The position numbers and the translations under genes are program-made. Under the pieces are notes generated by a model. That model made no database searches and had not been told where the DNA came from. It saw only the letters and a list, made by a program, of their open reading frames with translations. A stretch of DNA of 64,000 nucleotides from Edaphochlamys debaryana (taxonomy: Eukaryota > Chlorophyta > Chlorophyceae > Chlamydomonadales). Of this stretch, positions 23,501 through 36,000 are shown one piece after another (the first letter of the stretch is position 1; each line of letters starts with the position of its first letter). The DNA lies in NCBI GenBank assembly GCA_016858145.1, contig JAEHOE010000010.1, forward strand, positions 992,001-1,056,000, in the 5' to 3' direction.

Positions 23501-24667
23501 TGGTGCGCTACTGCCAGCTGCAGCTGCACCTGGGCGGACTGGGCGGGCCACATGCCCCGCCCCCGACACCCCCCGGCTCCGGTCCCACCAAGGCAGCGCC
23601 TGGGGGGCCCGCGCCCAGCGCTGGTGCCGGGGCGGGGTCCGGGGCCGGTGGCGGTGCAGAAGCGCTGGCTGAGCTGTACGAGCTGGCGGTGCGGGACGTG
23701 GCCTCGGAGGCGGTCAAGTGGTGGGTGGACCGGCCGGGGGTGCGGGAGGTGGGGTGCCAGAAGATTGGGGGCTGTGGGCGTGGGGCTGCCATGCTGAGCT
23801 AGGGACGGCGGGGCTTCGAGGACGGGCACGGCCTATGGGTGCGGGTGCATCCCTGTGGCTGGGAGCGCCGTCTTTCCCGCCAAGCTTGATCTGGTTCACG
23901 GGAACTAAACGGGGGCTGCCATGCCGGGAGTTAGACAGCCATGGGTGTGGGCCCAGCCCTGTGGCCGGGTGTGCGTGTGCTCCTTCCGCAAACGCCCCTT
24001 CCGTACCGGCCCACGTGATACCCGGTTCACGGGCGCTGATCGGGTCCATCGGGCACGCCCGCAGGGACGTGGCCCCCCGCGACGGCGCCCTGGGCCGCCT
24101 GCCGTACGCCCAGCTGCAGCTGCTGGCGGGGCTGTTCTACGAGGCACAGAGGGTGGGGTGGGGGGGGGGAGGTTGGAGAGAGTAGGCGCGAAGGGGGAGA
24201 GAGTTGGCGTGAAGGGGGTGGGGACGGGGCCGCAGTGGGTGGGTTTGCACAAAGGGTGGACAAGTGGTGGACTAGCGGCAAGGAGTAGGGTGGGCGGGGC
24301 ACTGCAGACAGGTGGGAGAGATGGGCAACAACGGCCCCAACGGTCGCCTGCCGCAGGCCACAAGCTTGGGCCTGATACGCCCCGGCCAGCTCTCACACGG
24401 CGGCGCCCGCGCCAGCGCCGGCGGCGGCGACGGCAGCGCCGCCGCCGCCTTAGTCATCCCCGACAGCGACGAGGAAGACGAAGAGGACGGCTGGGGCCTG
24501 GCGACAGGCCGCGCCCGGCAGCCCGCGGCCCCGCTGACGGGGGCCAAGCGGGGGCGCAGCCTGGCGGCGGCGCCGGCGGCCAAGCGGGCGCGGGGCTCGG
24601 CGCCGCCGCCTGCGCCGCCGCTGCCGCTGGAGTGGCTGTTGGGGCAGGTGGTGGCGGCACCCGCACG
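20559..24667 (+). other. ATM: ATM exons 1-12 (TAN region and early solenoid)
   Basis: Exons: 20559-20633, 20931-20972, 21188-21248, 21419-21625, 21933-21997, 22182-22293, 22511-22605, 22810-22928, 23121-23355, 23494-23720, 24065-24152, 24357-24667. Residues 1-33 carry the TAN-type motif; TEL1/ATM homologues start with a similar short helix. Exons 3-4 read [16 protein letters not shown], comparable to the helix after the TAN motif in animal ATM. Exon 12 contains [14 protein letters not shown] (residues 473-486), a hydrophobic core followed by an acidic stretch. Confidence 0.88.
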
Positions 24668-27029
24668 GTGAGCAGCATGAGGCTGGCTGCAGGGGCGGCG
24701 GGGCTCCGGGTGCTGGCATGGGTTGTGTGCTGCGGGAGTTGCCGGGATCGCAGAAGGCCGGGCGATTCGCAGGCCGTATGTACGTTTTGCCTGGGCTTGC
24801 TTCTTATGCGGTAACTTCGTTCCTGGATCAAGGGGTCCAAGGTGCAGCGCAGCTCTGCAAGTCCGGCCCCTGCACCCCGCCCCTGCCCCCCGCAGGTGGG
24901 CCCCCGTGCTGTGCACTCTCCTCCACCTCCACGGCTTCCACCTGCCCCCCGCCTTCCACGCCGCCGCCCTCTCCGCCGCCCTGGCCGCCCTCCGCTCCCA
25001 CCTACCGGCCCACACCGCCGCCAGCGGCGGCGGCGGCGGCGGCAGTGGCGGCACGGGTACGGCTTCAGCCGACGGCGGTGCTGGCCCCAGTGCCGGCGGC
25101 GGCGGCGGCTCGGGACAGGGCGACGGCACCGCGGCGGCTGCCGCCGCCGCGGCGGCGATGCAGCAGCCGGCGGCGCTGGCGGCGCGGCAGCTTGCGGCGA
25201 CGTGGGCGCTCCGCTGCGTTGAGGCTGCGGCGCAACAGCACGTGTACGCCGCCAGTCAGGCACCGCTAGCGCCGTCGCCCTTCTTCGGCTGCGGCTTCAG
25301 CGGCGGCGGCGCCAGCGCCGCTGGCGGCGGCGGCGGCAGCACGGCGGCGTGGGGCGAAGTGGTGGCGTTTCTTGCCGCGCAGGTCGGCGCCGCCAACCTC
25401 CTCCTGCCGCCGGCGCCGGGCCACCCCAACGCCCTGCAGGCCGAGACACTGTGGGCGCTGGCGGCGGCGCTGCAGATCCGTACGGCAGGTGGCGGCGGCG
25501 GCGGTTCGGGCTTCCTGCTCCGGCCGCCGCCGGGGCTGCTCCAAACGGTGGCGTCGGTACTGGCAGCTTGCGTTCCGGCGCCGTCGGGCGATGCGGAGCG
25601 GCCTGGCGGCGCCGCCGTCACAGCGGGGTGGACGCCGGCGGCGGTCTCCGTCGCCAGCGCTCCCATCGCCAAGGCGCTGACGTGGCACGCTGCCGCCGCC
25701 GCGGCGACAGCGATCCTGACGGCGGCACCCGCTGCGGATGCTGCCTCCGCCGCCGCTGCGGCAGCTGCCGCCGCCAGCTGCCAGGCCGCCGCGCTGCGCC
25801 TCGACCCGCCGCCGCCGCCGCACCTCTTCCAGTCCCTTCTTGGCGCCGCCGCCGGCGCCGCCACCCTGCCGTCCGCCGCCGTCGACCCGGACGTGCGTCC
25901 CCTGCCGCCGCTGCCGCCGCTGCCGTTCGACCTAGCGCCCGAGCAGCACCCCCACCCGCTTACCCGGCCGCCACAGTGGGCGCCAGCCGACGCTGAGTCA
26001 TCCGCGTGGGGCGGCTTATTACTCATCCAACGGCCGGCGGTTGACGTCATGGCCTGGCAGGAGGCCAGAGAGCGTGCCGCCCGCTACCTCACGTCATCCC
26101 CCGGCTCTTCAACTTCGGGGGCGGCGGCTGCCGGCGGCGCGGCCGGGGTATCGCCGGAGGTGGCAGAGGCAGGCCGGCGGTTGATGGGGTCGGTTGCAGC
26201 GGCGGCGCTGTCACGTGTGCGGGGGTTACTGCTGGATCTGAGCGAATCCGGTGGCGGCGACGCCAGGGAGGTTACGGCATTACTAAGCTGTGGTCACGTG
26301 CTCCTGGCGGCGACGCTGCATGCGCACACGCTGGCGGCAGTGGCGCCGCCACCGCTCCAGACTGCTGGCGGCGACGCTGGCGGCGGCTCGCAGATGCCCG
26401 GCGGCGGCGGCGGCGGGGCGTGGGTGACGGCGGCTGCTGCATGGGCGGCGCTGTCCAAAGCTGCTGCGGCGGCGGTGCGACCGTCGCTTGGGGATCGACC
26501 TGACGCCGCCGCTGGCGGCGGTGGCGGCGGCGGCGGCGGCGCTGCAGCACACCGGGCGGCGGCTGCTGCTGCTGCCGCTGCAGCGGTGGCTGCTGGCGGG
26601 GAGGAGGCGGGTCTGATGGCTCTCCTGCAGTCCCTCCTTGGAGGCATGCGGGTGAGGAATGGCACTTGTGGGTTTGCAACCGCTTGCGCCTCCGCCCCAC
26701 GGCTCCCTTACCGCACGGCCCCCCTGCCCTGCCCACTGCCTCCTGCCCGCCTCCCCCCCCCCCCAGACCCTGCAGCTGCTGATGGCTCTCGGCTCTCGGC
26801 TTCCAGGCGGCCCCCACGCCTCCCCGGGCTACGGTGGATACTCCCAGGTACGGGCGCCCTAAGATGCACGGGACTCGAGACCCTTCCCCGATTCCACTCG
26901 CTCCTTCCGCGTGTGACCCTCCCTACCGGTTGCCGCCCTGGCCCTGGCCCCGAAGTCCATTGCTGCTGTTGTCTGTCCCGCCCCCGCCCAGGCGCCCTTC
27001 ACGCAGACGCAGGCCCAGGCGGGTGGCGG

Positions 27030-27060
<31 letters not shown>

Positions 27061-30000
27061 GCGGCCCTGTCCGCGGCGCTGGCGGCGGCTGAGGAGGCGG
27101 TGCGGCGGCAGGTGGCGGCGCTGCAGCGGGTGCCGGAGCCGCCGGCGGTGGGGCGGCTGGCGGCGGCGGTGAGCGGGTCGGGGTTCGGGACCTGTGTGCA
27201 CGTATACCGCAAATGGGGTGGATGCCAGTGAAACCGCGGAGTCAGTCTCTGCTCTGCGGCTACCGGTATTCAGCATGATGTCATGGCGGTACTCGCTGCG
27301 TGCTGCGTGATGCCACCAACAGGGCGGCGGCCGGCAGGGCGCGGTCGAGGAGGAGGACGACGATGATTTCGGGGGTATCGTGCGCCTGGCCATACAGCGC
27401 CCGCGGGCCGGCGGCGGCGGAGCAGGCGGCGGCGGCGGACCTGGCGGCGCCGCCGGGGGGGCTGGCGGTGGCGGCGGCGGTCTGGTGTTGGCTGGGTCGC
27501 AGCTGGTGGGCCCCGTCGGCGCCGCCAGTCAGATGCTGACGGGGCCCGGGTCCGCCGCCGCCGTGCTGGCGGCGGCGGCGGCCGCCGGTACGGCAGCTGA
27601 CGTGGCACTGGCGGCCGCCAGTCGGGGCGTCGCGCTGATCGAGGTACGGCAGACGCAGGCATGCTCCTGTCAGCCAGAAATCGCATTGCGTCAGACGACC
27701 CCCTTTCCAACCGCTTGCCCGCATACTTGTCCGCTTTCGACATCTTACCCGGCGCTGTTTACCCTTCTGCCTCTCGCAGGCCTTCGGTCCTCTCTGCCCA
27801 GGTGCCGTCTCCGCGGCCACCCAGCGGCTGCTCGACTCCCTCACGGCTGCCGGCGGAGCCGCCGCCGCCGCCGCCGCTGGCGGCGCCACGCAGCGGGGCC
27901 GCCGGTCGGGTGGCGGCGGCGCCACCCAGGCCCGACACGGCAGCGCGTACGGTGGAGGGTACGACATGGACGAGGACGAGATCGAGGATCCGGACGGAGC
28001 ACATGACGAGTACGACAACGGTCGTGGAGGTGGCGGCGGCGCACGGTCGGCTGCGGCTCCGCCGCCGCCGCCAGAGCCGCTTCTAGCGGCGCTGGCCAGG
28101 ACTGCCGTCACCGCCGCCATAGCCGCCGGCAACGACGCTGCCGCCGCCGCTGCTGCTGCCGCCGGCTCCGCGGCTGGCGGCAGCGGCAGCGGCGGCCGTC
28201 GTGCCGCCGCCGTCACCAATGGCAGCGGCGGCGGCAGTTATCCAGTTGCTGGGAGCCACGGAAGTGAGACGCGTGGCGGTGGCGGCGGCGGCGTTTATGA
28301 CGTGGCCACTTCAGAGGCGGCGGCGGCGGCGCGTACGGCACTCGAAGTGGCGCTGAGGGCCCTGGGCACCGAGGCCGGCCTGCTCGTCCTGCGCTACCCT
28401 TCTTTCGACAAGACCAACCAACGGCGGTTGGAGTCCCAGCTGATCACGGCCGCCGTACAGCTGCGGCGGTTGGCTCGCCACCTCGGAACGACCGGCGCCG
28501 CCGCCAATGCACGCGCCCGCGTCGCCGCCGGCGGCGGAAGCGGCGGCGGCGCTGGCCCCGCCGCCGCCAACCCGGCGGCGCTCGAGCTGCTCCTGCAAGA
28601 CGGCGGCGCTCTGTCGTGCATTCGTGCGGCTGTACGGGAAGTCAACGAGGCGTTCGACGCCATGGGCGAGGTGCCGTACAGCTGGCGGCTGCGGGCGGCG
28701 GTGGCGGCGGCGGCGGCGGAGCTGCTGCAGCTGGACACGCCGCGCTTCGGTGCGTGCTATTGGCGTCAGAACCGAGGGGACCTGGTCTTCATCCTGTCGG
28801 GCAAGGCGACGTCCGTGCCATGGGACCTCCCAGCCTTTCTCACCTTCACCCCCCCCCTCCCTGCCTCTTTCCCTCGTCCCTCTTCTCCCCACCCCCACCC
28901 ATTCCCCCCCACCAGAGGCCGAGCTTGAGGACCTGTCCAACTGCCTGCTCTACCTCTGCTCCCGAGACGAGCCCTCCTACTGCGGCCGCCGCTGCGGCTC
29001 GGGCCTGGCGCGGGTGCTGTTCCGGCGCTACCCCCAGCACGGACTCATCATGGGGTCGCTGTCGCTGCCGCGGCTGGCGGGGGAGGCGCGGGAGGCGGAG
29101 GCGGGGGAGGCGGGGCCGGGGGGCGGGGGCGGGGGAGGGAACGCGGCAGAGGGCGGCGCGGCGGGCCGGGGGCTGGTGGAGACGGCCGTGCTGTCGTACG
29201 TGGAGGTGCTGCAGGTACAGCAAAGGACGAGATTGGGGTGGGATGGAGGGCATGTCAAAGCGCAGAGGAGGAGATTACGGCGGGGTGTTGGGCTGGCAAG
29301 GGTGAGGCCCCGAAATGCGGCGTCGGGCTGCCCCTCCAGTCGAGCAGCGCTCAGGCCTAAGCTGCAGCCGAACTCACACACCCGCGCTCGGGCACAGTTT
29401 TTGCACCGCCATGCCGCTCGCACGCTTGTGCTCATTTCCCATCAACCATCCCAAGCCCCACCACTGCCCTGCCTGCACCCGCGAAGCTGTGCCCGAGTCT
29501 TGAGGTGGCGGTGGCGCGGCGGCTGCTGGCGCACGCAGCGCTGCGGCCCGCGGACACAGCCCTGGTGGCGGCGGCGCTGCGGCTGGCGGCGGCGCGACTG
29601 GGGTACGGCAGTACGGCAGACTACCTGGGGGCCATCATGCGGGTACGTGTGCGGGAGGAAAGGAGGTAGAGGTGAGAAGAGCTTAGCGTTTCCCCACCCG
29701 TTGCTCAATTGCTGCGGCCACGAAGCTTCTAACTGGCGGTGGTTGTTGACTCCAACCACTCCAATTACCCCAACCGCAGCCGTTGGCGTGGTCCTGGCTG
29801 CGGCTGTACGACCTGGACGAGCTGCTGGCGGCGGCGCCCATCCTGGCGGACGGGGCGACCGCCCTCACGCTCTCAACCACCCCCACCCAACCGCCAACCA
29901 CCACCTCCGCCGGCGCCGCCGCCGAGCCGGCGGCGCCAACCGCCGCCGCCGCGGCCATCCCAGGCTTGGCCCCGGGAGTGCCCGGTGGCGGCGGCGGCGC

Positions 30001-33000
30001 TGGCGGCGGGCGCGAGGCGGCGGCGGACCCGCGTGTTGTGTTTCTATCTCACCACCGGGGCTCGGTGCTGCTCCCCCTGGCCATCGGGGGCCTGCGAGGG
30101 AAGGCGGAGGAGGTGGCGGAGCTACTGGGCGTGCCGGTAGGGGCCTGGGCCGGGAGGGGCTGCCGTCGAGTGCGACTTTACAAGGGCAAGGGGGGACGCT
30201 TGACGGGACACCCGCGCTTGACACGATGCACCGCACACTCCCGCCCAACTTCCACCTTGCGCCCTCTCCTCCCAATGCCCCACCCCCGCCCTGCCCCAGC
30301 TCCCCCGGCTGCTGCTGGACTCGGTCCCCGCCGTGTTCGGAGTGCTGCTGCTGCTGGCGGCGGCGGGGGCGGGGGGGCTGCTGGCGCAGGTGGCGGGGAG
30401 CGACCTGGTGGCACTGGTGGGGGAGGGGGGTGGGGAGGGAGGGCGAAGGGAGGGAGAGGGGAGGGGCGGAGAGGGCGAAGGCCATCGGGGCTGTGAGGTT
30501 GATGCCCGCCCCTGCTTGGGACGGCGGCGCTTCCCGCTTTGCCGCCTGCAGCCCCCCCCCCTCCTCCTTGTTCCCCCGCTCGAACTCCGAATCGCCCCCC
30601 AACTCCCCACGCCCCTACACCCCCCTACACCCCGGTGGCACGGCATCAGGGCCTGGGCGATGTGGAGGCGGTGCTCAACGCCCAGGTGCAGGAGCGGTGA
30701 GGGGGAGGGCAGGGGGGTAATGGTGAGAGCACGATGGGGACGCGCGGAGGCAGACGGGGAAGAGACCGGGAGGAGTAAGAGGGGAGGGTGCCAAGGGCGA
30801 CTGCGGCGGGGCGGGCAATTCATCTCCTCCAAACCTTCTCCCCCCTCCCTTCAAACCCCCCCTCCCCACCGCTCCGCCCCACCCACCCACCCCCCAGCAC
30901 CCAGCTCTTTGTTGCCAACATGCTGCTGGCAGTGGCCCCTGAGGGGGAGGCGGCGGCGGGTCCGGGCGCCCCCCCCAGCCAGGCCCCCGCCCCCCTCAGC
31001 CAGGCCGCCAGCCAGCCGGGCATGGCGGACGTGCCCCTGCTGCCCACCTTCACAGCCGAGGTGGGGGGGCGGGTGTGTGTGTGTGGGGGGGGCGGGTGCC
31101 AAGGCGGGAGGCGGCAGGTTGCGTGTGGCCGTGGAGGGGCCCAGCGTGTCAGGGCTTGGGCGGAAGCCGGGGGGTTTGGCCAAGCCCCTGTTAACCCAGT
31201 CCCAACCCCCCCCCTCACCAACCCGCCGCCCCCCCCCCCCCCCCGCCAGACCTTCCGCCTCGCCGTGCTGGACCTCCCCGGGCTGCCCTCCGCCGCCGAG
31301 TCGGAGGCCTTCCTGTGGGCGCACCTGCTGCCCCCCCGCCGCCTGGCCTGGGTGGCGCTGCTGATGCACGAGGCCACCAACGGCCGCGGAGGGGGGGCGG
31401 GGGGAGAGGGAGGGGGAGGCGGAGGAGGGGGAGGGGGAGGGTGCGTGGCGCCGAGGCACCGCGCGTGGCGGCTGGCGGGGCTGGGGGCGCTGCTGCGGCT
31501 GGTGGGGCCGCGGGCGGCGGAGCCGGCGCTGGGCAGGTGCGGGGGAGTGGGGAGTGGTAGCGGGGGATTGGGGCCTGGGGTTAGGAGCCTGGGTGGTGGG
31601 AGGGGAGGGGAGTATAGTGCAGGGGATTATAGGGCTAGACCGCTTGGTGTGGAGAAACAGGTTGTTCTGGTGTCCCTCAAATGGCCCCACAACCTTTCGT
31701 GCTTTCGTTTCCGCCCCCCACCCTCTTCAGGTACCTGGCCCACATACTGATGCAGCAGCTGCGGTACCCATCGCTGCAGGTGGGGGGGGGGTGCATGGGT
31801 GGGGGGGGGGGGTGCATGGGTAGGGGGCATGAGGGGTCGCAAGGGAGCGGTGTCACGTAAGGGAGTCTTGGCCCAGCACATTCGCACAATCAAGGGTCAC
31901 CCAAGCACTCGCTCGCCAGGGTTGTCTTGCCGCCACGCAGCGGGGTGCCTGGGTTCGCCAGGCAAGCCCCCTGCCCCCTTCCGTACCGTACGGCACTGTA
32001 CACAACCCCTCCGACCTCACCCTCCACCCCCACAGCCCCGCGCCTGCGAGCTTTTGGTCTCCCTGCTCGACACCCTACTGACGCGGAACGGGCCGGCGGC
32101 GGATGACGTCATCGACATTAGTAATGACGGCCCCGGCGGCGCCGCCAGCTGGGAGGACCGACTGGCGACGGCGGCGGAGCTCCTGCCGCCGCTGGTGTCG
32201 GCGGCGGCGGAGGCGCTCGAGGCATCGCAGGCGGCGGCGGGCGCTGGCGGCGGCGGCGGCGGCGCGACGTTTGGTCTTCCGCCCATGGACGATGCGCTGG
32301 CGGCGGCCGCTTGCGCGGCGGCGACGGTTGATGCAGGCGGCGCATCGGGTGCTGGCGGTTGGTACGGCGGGTACGATCCCGACCCCTGCCTTCAGTCGTA
32401 CCTCGACAGCTGCGAGTACAGGTGGGCCTGAGCCTGGCTTCATGGGCCTGGTGGGGCCTGATGGGGCCCGACGCTGCCTTCCCCGCTTGCAAGGGTCCCA
32501 GCTTCCCTCGTCCCTCTTTACCCCGCCTGCCATTCCCTTCGCCTCATTCTCCTAATTCTCCCGCTCTCTTCTCCCCTCCCTACCCCTCCCCCCCCCCCGC
32601 AGCCCCGTGACGGGTCTGGATGAGGCCTCGGGCGCTGCGGCCGCGGGGGCCCCCTGCCTGGTTCGCCTGCTGCTGCGGGCGGCGGCGGAGGCGGGGGCGG
32701 AGGCGGGGGCGGAGGCGGGGGCGCCCGGGCAAGAGCCGGGGCAGGCGGGGGCCCTCCTGGGTGCGGCGCTGACGCACTGCCAGCTGCTGCCCTGGGAGCC
32801 GCCGGAGCTGCGGGCGGCGGCGGAGCGGCAGCGGGTGGGGGCGCGGGCGGGGGGGCTGGGCCAGGGGCGGGGGCTGGGAGGGCAGAGGCAGAGATCCCCG
32901 GGGGCGGGGAGTGCGAGGGCCGTGCGCATGGGCTTATCGATGGAGGGCCGGGGCATGAGCATATCACGTGCGCCTGGAGTGGCGCCGCCTCCCTGTGAGC

Positions 33001-36000
33001 CTCCCCCAACCCCCCCTGGTCGGCCTACGATGTGCGCCAGTCGCGATGCGGGTGATGATTGTCGCTCATCCTCCTCCTTGTCATGTTATTCTTGATACCC
33101 TGCACGGCCCCCCCTCCCTCCCTCCCTTTCCCCTCCCTCCACCCCCCCCCCAGCGCCTCCGCTCCGCCGCCCCCCTGCCCGCCACCCTGGCCCACCTGGC
33201 GGCGGGGGTGCGGGCGCTGCGGCCGGCGGCGCGGGCGCGGGCGGTGGCGGCGGTGCGGGAGGAGCTGGGCAGCAGGTGGGCAGGGGGGGCGGACAGCGGG
33301 CTGCCGCTTGCGGTTGCAACGACCAGGGATGGCCGGAGCCGGCTAGGAGGCTGCCGCTGGCGGGCATCTAGGGTGGCGCAAGGGAAGCGCCCGGCCTGGG
33401 GGCTGCGGGCGGACCCGCGGATGCGCCTGCCCGCAAGAGCAAGAACAAGAGCACGTAGGAGAGAAGGCACTTGGAAGTAAGGGACTCGATGGGGACTGCA
33501 GACCCTTACATGGATTGCCGGAACAAGCTGGCTCCTGCCTTCCGTTCTAGGTGGTCTGAGCTCCTGGCGGACGAGGATGACGGCGGCGGCGGCGGTGAGC
33601 TGCTGTCCGCCTCCGCCGCCGCCAGCGCCTGGGAGCTGGCGGCGGCGGCGGCGGAGCTGCGCGACCCCGCCCTCAGCGAGCTGGCGGCGACGCTGCTGGC
33701 GGCGGCGCCGCCGCGGGACCCCCGCGCGCCGGAGCCTCCGGCGGGGCTGGCGGCGGAAGGTGGGTTGGGCACGGGCTCGGGCAACCAGGGGACGCTCTAA
33801 GCCCTTTCGCTCTCTCATCAAAGGGCGGAGCTTTGTACTTCTGGCTGGAATCTTGGGATCTTGGACATCCGTTTCGTTCAGCGCTCGTGCTACAGGCTGC
33901 AAGCAAAGCGCCATGGCCTATATGTGCCTGTCCCCGATGCATGTGTGCAGGCTCTGAGCTGCCGTCCTGGACCCGACGGAACCCCTCCCAAGCCAATCCC
34001 TCCGGCGGGGCAGGGGCGGGCCCCGGCTCGGCCGACGCTGGCGGCGGCGGCGGCACAGCGGGCACCGCCGGCGGCGGTGGCGGCAGGTCCAGCCGCCGCT
34101 CCACCGCCGCCGCCGCCGCCGCCACTGCCCAGACCGTCGGCACCGCCGACGCCGGCGGCGGTGGCGGCAGGTCGAGGCGCAAGACTGGCGGCGCCGCCAG
34201 TGCAGCCGCCGTCGGGGCTGTCGCCGCTGGCGGCGGCTCCTCATCTACCAGTACGGCAGCCGAGGGCGGTATGGCAGGGGACTGGCTGCCTGCCGTACTA
34301 CGGCTGATCGGGGATCAGTACCTCATCTCGGACGACACCACGGTACGGCGCGGGACCCGACCTCCCCAGCATCGGCAGGGCTTGGCGCCTCTGCCTTCAT
34401 CCTGCCACGCCCCGGTCTTGCCCCCTCACTGCCCCCACTGCACTCACTGCACCCGTCTAGCCACTAAAACCTCACCCTCCTGCCTCACCTCAACCCCCCA
34501 ACATTCCCACGTCTCCACCCCCACTGAATCGAGCGTCTACTTCAAGACACTCACCTGCAACCCCCCACCCTCTACCCACCCCCAACCCCCAACCCCCCCT
34601 CCCCCCCAGCTCATCGGCGAGGCCATGGCGGCCGCGGAGCAGCTCCTGGCGTTGCCGGCGGGCCGGGAGGCGCTGGAGGTGCTGGGGGGGGCGGGGGCGG
34701 GGCAGGGAGGAGCGGACACGCGCCGCCGCCTACGCAGCTACCTGCCGCCGGTGAGCGAGAGCGAGAGGGTTGGGACACACGCCTGCCCCATGCCCCGCCA
34801 AGTGCTCCGTGCATCGCTAAGATGCACCGCTGCTCCCTCTCTGCACGCGCCCTCGGCAGCTCGCTCAGTTGCATGCGGCCCCCGGCACTCAACCCTCGCC
34901 CCACACCTCTCATTCCATGGTCCCCCCGTGCACCACGCAGGCCGGCGCCGCGCCCCCCGCGCCCCCGCCCCAGGCGCCGCCCCTCAGCGCCGACGGAGCG
35001 GACTCGGGGGCGGGGCCGGGCGCGGAGGCGCTGTGGGTGCTGCCGGGGGCCTCCGCGGGCGGCGCGGGGGCCTGGCTGCGGCGGCTCACCCCCGCCCTGC
35101 TGCGGCGCTGCGGCGACCCGGGGCTGCGCATGGTGGCGAGGCTGGTGGGGGGGGGTGGGGGTGGGGGGTGGGGGGTGCGGGCTAGTGGAGGTTAGAAGGG
35201 GACGGAAGCGCGGCTGGAAGCGGGGGGGACTGGAGGGGGCAGCGCGGGGCACCGCCGCACGGCCCAGCTGCGGGCGCTGTACCGCACGCAGCTCTCTGCA
35301 TGCCGCTCTCCGTTTCCGTGCCCTCTGACTTCTGTCCCCCCCACCATCCTCCCATCCCCCAATTCCCCCCCATTCCGCCCAGGCCGCGCTCCAGGCGCCC
35401 CTGTGTGAGGCCGTGTGGCCCGCCATGCTGCAGGATCTTGCCGTACAGGGCGCAGCCGCCGACCCCGGCCTCGCCCGCTGGCTCGCGACCCACATCACCC
35501 GCCACGTGCTGGCACCGGCCGCAACCGCCACAACTGCCGCCGCCAACCGCCAAGCGGCAGTGGCGGTTGGTGAGGCCAGGCGGCTGCAGGCCGCGGCGGA
35601 GGCCCAGCTCGACGGCGCGGCGGTTGGGACGAGCACGGACGAGCAGCAGTACGGCGGCGACGGTTCGGATGCAAACGGCCGCGCCGTGCAGGTCGTACTG
35701 CGGTCGTTGGAGCACCTGCGGCGGCTGCACTGCGGCGTGACTAAGCGGCGGCCGGGGCTGCTGACGTCAGCCAACCGCGCCGCCGCCGCCGCCAGGCCCG
35801 CCTGGGAGCAGGCGGTTGATGCGTGGGAGTCGGCGTACGGACTGCCGATCGACTACCTGGCCATCGCAAGGGTGAGTGGCGTTGCACTAAGGTGCGGTGG
35901 ACATGGATGTGAAGGGTGTATGGCACCGCTCCAGGTACGGTGCGGTACAGATAAGCGGTAGTACCTCGTTGCTCGCAGCCTGCCCCGCCCTCACCCCGCA

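Noticed and set aside
23721..23752. Alternative later donor for ATM exon 10 ([10 protein letters not shown])
   Set aside because: Using the first GTGGGT keeps phase into exon 11 (WDVAPRDG). The later site may be a minor variant but is not needed.
25256..26050. Long minus-strand ORFs across ATM exons 13 and 17
   Set aside because: They mirror GGC/GCN runs as Ala/Ser/Arg low complexity. ATM on the + strand explains the region with consistent phase.
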